Shown here one piece after another: positions 61,424 to 64,000 of a DNA stretch of 64,000 nt. The stretch is from NCBI GenBank assembly GCA_958413985.1, contig CATYVZ010000002.1, forward strand, positions 1 through 64,000. The letters run 5' to 3'. A model generated the notes under the pieces. The model was not told the origin of the DNA, did no database searches, and was given only the letters and a program-made list of their open reading frames with translations. The stretch comes from an uncultured Bacilli bacterium (GTDB lineage Bacteria; Bacillota_I; Bacilli_A; RF39; UBA660). A program made the position numbers and the translations under genes. Each line of letters starts with the position of its first letter. Positions within the stretch are counted from its first letter, which is position 1.

Positions 61424-62836
61424 TTATGTTTTATGTAATAAATTTTTTAAATGTTTTTTAGTTTCTTCAAGATCGGAAAATTCGATGATTTTATCTTTTA
61501 ATATTTGATAATTATCGCTTCCTTTACCAATAATTAAAATAATATCATTTTTCTTGGCCATATTTATGGCTTTTTTTATGGCTTCGCTTCGATCTAAGAT
61601 TATTTCATAATTCTTATAGTTTTTAACTTCACTAATTAAATCATGAGCTATATCTAAAGGGTCTTCACCTCTTGGATCTTGACTGGTTACTATTGCATAA
61701 TCACAGTTAGAAATAACAGCATAACCTTTACTAGCTCTTTTGCTTTTATCTCTTTCACCAGGTTCAGAGAAAACGACGATCAACCTGTTGTGTTTTAAAC
61801 TGTTCATAAACTGTAATAGATTATTAATGCCATTTGGAGTATGCGCATAATCGATCACTATTTTAAAATCTTGTCCTAAATCGACATTTTCTAAACGACC
61901 ACTTATTTTAATATCTTTAATTCTTGAAATTAATTTATTAATATCATAACCTAAAGAAACTAAAGCTAAAATCGCAGCACACAAATTATAAACGTTAAAC
62001 ATTGCCACTAAAGGACTGATAATTTCATATTCTTTATTCTGATAGACGATTTTAAATTGAGTTTGATCTTTTTTTAAAATAACATCTTTAAAATATAAAT
62101 CATTGTCACTATCTTTGCCATAAGTATATACTTTAGAACAATGCTTTAAAACTTCATGGAAGTGTTCATCATCTTTATTTAAAATGCAAGGACCGTTGGT
62201 ATTATCGAAAAGTTTACATTTGCATGCAATATAATTTTCTAATGTTTTGTGAGTGTTTAAGTGCTCTTTAGTTATGTTAGTTAAAATACTACAATCAAAT
62301 TTAATTCCAGCGACACGATCATAGTATAAAGCTTCACTAGATACTTCCATACTGACAGCTTGAATGTTGTTTTTAACCATATCAGCAAAAAGAGGAACGG
62401 TTTTATCTAAACTAGGAGTAGTATTGCTAGTCTTTTCTTGATATGTGTTATAGAAAATACCATTAGTACCAATGTAAGCACTATTATCGATTAGTTGATA
62501 AATAATAGTTGCAACAGTTGTTTTTCCATCGGTTCCAGTCACGCCGATCATCGTCAATTTATCAGTCGGATAATGATAAAATTTATGGATAATTTGATTG
62601 AAAATTTGGTTAGGATCATCCACTCTAATAACAGGAACAGGTTTAGGATTTATTTTGTTTTTTACAATAATAGCACTGGCTCCTTTTTTAATCGCATCAT
62701 CGATAAATAGATGACGATCCATCGTTTTACTATCGATACATATAAATAAATCACCTTTTTTGACATTGACTGAATTAGTTTTAATGCCAGTTATTTCAAC
62801 ATCATAGGAGCAGTTAATAAGTTCGTTTAATTTCAT
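61424..62836 (-). CDS. murE: UDP-N-acetylmuramoyl-tripeptide synthetase MurE
   Basis: 470 residues. IGVTGTDGKTTVATII is the P loop, NTTPSLDKTVPLFADMVKN and MEVSSEALYYDRV are MurE-typical, and IDYAHTPNGINNLL and VFSEPGERDKSKR follow. The residue-selecting motif reads SQDPRGEDP where diaminopimelate enzymes have DNPR; the Arg is kept, which leans towards diaminopimelate, but the DN is altered. It adds the third residue of the stem peptide. The amidase gene upstream on the same strand overlaps its start by 4 bases. Confidence 0.93.
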   Translation of the reverse strand: MKLNELINCSYDVEITGIKTNSVNVKKGDLFICIDSKTMDRHLFIDDAIKKGASAIIVKNKINPKPVPVIRVDDPNQIFNQIIHKFYHYPTDKLTMIGVTGTDGKTTVATIIYQLIDNSAYIGTNGIFYNTYQEKTSNTTPSLDKTVPLFADMVKNNIQAVSMEVSSEALYYDRVAGIKFDCSILTNITKEHLNTHKTLENYIACKCKLFDNTNGPCILNKDDEHFHEVLKHCSKVYTYGKDSDNDLYFKDVILKKDQTQFKIVYQNKEYEIISPLVAMFNVYNLCAAILALVSLGYDINKLISRIKDIKISGRLENVDLGQDFKIVIDYAHTPNGINNLLQFMNSLKHNRLIVVFSEPGERDKSKRASKGYAVISNCDYAIVTSQDPRGEDPLDIAHDLISEVKNYKNYEIILDRSEAIKKAINMAKKNDIILIIGKGSDNYQILKDKIIEFSDLEETKKHLKNLLHKT

Positions 62837-64000
62837 TGTTTCACCTTCTTAATCATAGTAACAGTAATAATCATCGTTAAAAGAATAAAATAATTTTCTT
62901 TATCAAATGTTTGTTTCGTCGTTATTATTGGTTGTTCATATTGATAAATTAAATTGTCGATATTAGTAACATTCCCATCGAAATTAATAAAATAATCGAT
63001 AACTTCATTGTTGATAGTTTTATACTTAGGGTCATCTTTATATTGTTCATAGTAATCGATTAAACGATTAATTTCTTCAGGCACTTTATATAAACTAGGG
63101 GCGATACTAGGCGTTTGATAGTAATTATTTAAATTTTCATAGGCACTAGCAATTTGATAGATAATCTTTTCGTTGTTAGCTTGAGCCATTATTTCCATAC
63201 CATAAGGTAGATTATTATGATAGCCCATTAAAACACTCATAGCTGGAAAACCAATTAAAGGAGCAGTATCTGAACTAGGTGTATGAATAGTTTCATATTT
63301 GGCTTCTTCGTTAGTATAAAGTAAAGTTTTAAGAGTAGGGTAAATAATTGCGTCGATTGCATTTTTCTCAAATATATTATTAGCAGTTTTGATATTATTA
63401 TTTCGATTGTTTATATAACTTTTATAATTAGAAGTTAATTTATAGTCATGGTTGCAATAATAATTGTTATATCCTTCGATATATGCAGTATAACCACCAT
63501 TTTTAATTAAATCATCTAAACTTTTAATTTTACTGGAAGTATTTTGAATATATTGATTGAAATTGTAACACATAGTAGTGGCATCAAATTGATAATTTAA
63601 ATAAAAACTATCTAAATAAATTATTTTTGCGCCTAAGTTTTCTAAATCTTTTATAGCATCATTCATCATGTCATAGATGAATTGATCGGTTTTGCCATAA
63701 GCAATACTTGTACTGTTGGTATTAGGATTCATAAAATTTTTAATGACGGCAATCGTAATTCCTTCTAAAGATTTATTTAAATAATCCTCATATTTAACAT
63801 CGCTTTCGTCGATTAGATCTAAAACGATCGCACTATCACTAACATATTTAGTAATAACTCCTAAAGTATCTCTAGTTTCTTCAAATTTGATCACTCCATC
63901 GGTATTGATTAAGTCAAAAGTTGGCCTTATTCCAACTACTCCATTAGCGCTACTAGGAACTCTAACGGAACTTCCAGTATCAGTGCCTAAAGCGAAAACA
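62833..64000 (-). CDS. Amidase-signature family protein, 5' end outside window
   Basis: The frame continues to the window edge; the GTG at 63894 is internal. The visible ~388 residues begin FALGTDTGSSVRVPSSANGV, the Ser-containing core of the amidase signature (normally GTDTGGS-x-R), followed by VVGIRPT. LIGFPAMSVLMGYHNNLPYG is the usual later block. The last ~20 residues form a membrane helix (FILLTMIITVTMI), unusual for this family. It probably hydrolyses an amide outside or at the membrane; it is not expected to be GatA because of the tail and the lack of gatB/gatC nearby. ATGA overlap with murE. Confidence 0.85.
   Translation of the reverse strand, partial: VFALGTDTGSSVRVPSSANGVVGIRPTFDLINTDGVIKFEETRDTLGVITKYVSDSAIVLDLIDESDVKYEDYLNKSLEGITIAVIKNFMNPNTNSTSIAYGKTDQFIYDMMNDAIKDLENLGAKIIYLDSFYLNYQFDATTMCYNFNQYIQNTSSKIKSLDDLIKNGGYTAYIEGYNNYYCNHDYKLTSNYKSYINNRNNNIKTANNIFEKNAIDAIIYPTLKTLLYTNEEAKYETIHTPSSDTAPLIGFPAMSVLMGYHNNLPYGMEIMAQANNEKIIYQIASAYENLNNYYQTPSIAPSLYKVPEEINRLIDYYEQYKDDPKYKTINNEVIDYFINFDGNVTNIDNLIYQYEQPIITTKQTFDKENYFILLTMIITVTMIKKVKQ

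Noticed and set aside
1..64000. Mycoplasma-type code with TGA as Trp
   Set aside because: TGA ends several genes (for example at 38112 and in the ATGA overlaps) and Trp is encoded by TGG.
1..64000. CRISPR array, prophage or integrative element
   Set aside because: No regularly spaced repeats, cas genes, integrase, phage structural genes or attachment-site pairs were seen.

Overview
The window is about 64 kb of very AT-rich, gene-dense bacterial chromosome. TGA serves as a real stop (for example at 38112 and in several ATGA overlaps), so this is not a mycoplasma code. Gene content is that of a low-GC, spore-forming Bacilli lineage with a Gram-positive-type wall: spoIIIAH, gerE, gerM, spoVB and a CotD-type coat protein sit among Bacillus-like housekeeping genes (ftsY-ylxM, dnaB-dnaI, comN-rel-dtd, rpsB-tsf, rnj, a T-box before serS). 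My best guess is an uncultured gut relative of Erysipelotrichia or the 'Mollicutes-like' Bacilli. That placement is inference from gene content and base composition only.

Layout. 0-3 kb: 3' end of a DUF6273-type surface protein, then a minus-strand sporulation block spoIIIAH-gerE-gerM. 3.2-5.3 kb: rpsB-tsf. 5.5-7.0 kb: an AbiE (type IV toxin-antitoxin, phage abortive infection) module with a decayed toxin gene. 7.2-20.6 kb: housekeeping genes (dacA-like, yigZ, radical SAM, uvrC, tRNA-Arg, tspO, tRNA-Ala, polA, CDF transporter, T-box-serS, murI, mutM). 20.7-23.5 kb: a second large DUF6273 surface protein whose start is separated from its body by a run of ten G. 23.5-31.3 kb: rnj, ftsY-ylxM, divergent XRE regulators, dnaB-dnaI, cotD, an ASCH protein and an ASCH-Nudix fusion. 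31.4-44 kb: envelope genes, comprising GT-C-type membrane proteins, gtrB-gtrA, two VanY-type M15 peptidases, an amidase_6 protein, an S66 peptidase and a second DacA, with trpS among them. 44-51.9 kb: a Cys-motif gene pair, an FkbM methyltransferase, spoVB, and comN-rel-dtd with downstream membrane and nitroreductase genes. 52-57.4 kb: CPBP protease, then an operon of a small HAD-like protein, a transglutaminase-like protein, an HD protein with a second possible ADP-ribosyltransferase-like domain, and a membrane-fused MurF. 57.5-64 kb: a 1264-residue secreted cysteine-rich protein with a dockerin pair, then murE and an amidase cut by the window edge.

Most interesting points. (1) The G10 tract at 20807-20816 lies between a well-placed Shine-Dalgarno/ATG (20768) and the body of a surface protein; nine G would restore the frame, so this looks like slipped-strand phase variation (OFF in this sequence). 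(2) That protein and the one at the left edge share a nearly identical C-terminal domain, yet their last ~40 residues differ almost completely between conserved LR and PAFRIG anchors, which suggests a diversified tip. Together these look like an ON/OFF plus sequence-diversity strategy for a surface adhesin family. (3) gerE and cotD both carry AC-N16-CATAnnnTA sequences expected of sigma-K promoters, and the gerE copy sits inside an inverted repeat that could hide the gerE ribosome binding site on read-through transcripts. (4) The AbiE locus has a perfect TTGACA-N17-TATAAT promoter embedded in an 11-bp inverted-repeat operator and is bracketed by inverted copies of one terminator.

No reverse transcriptase, CRISPR array, integrase, complete insertion sequence or rRNA gene was seen.
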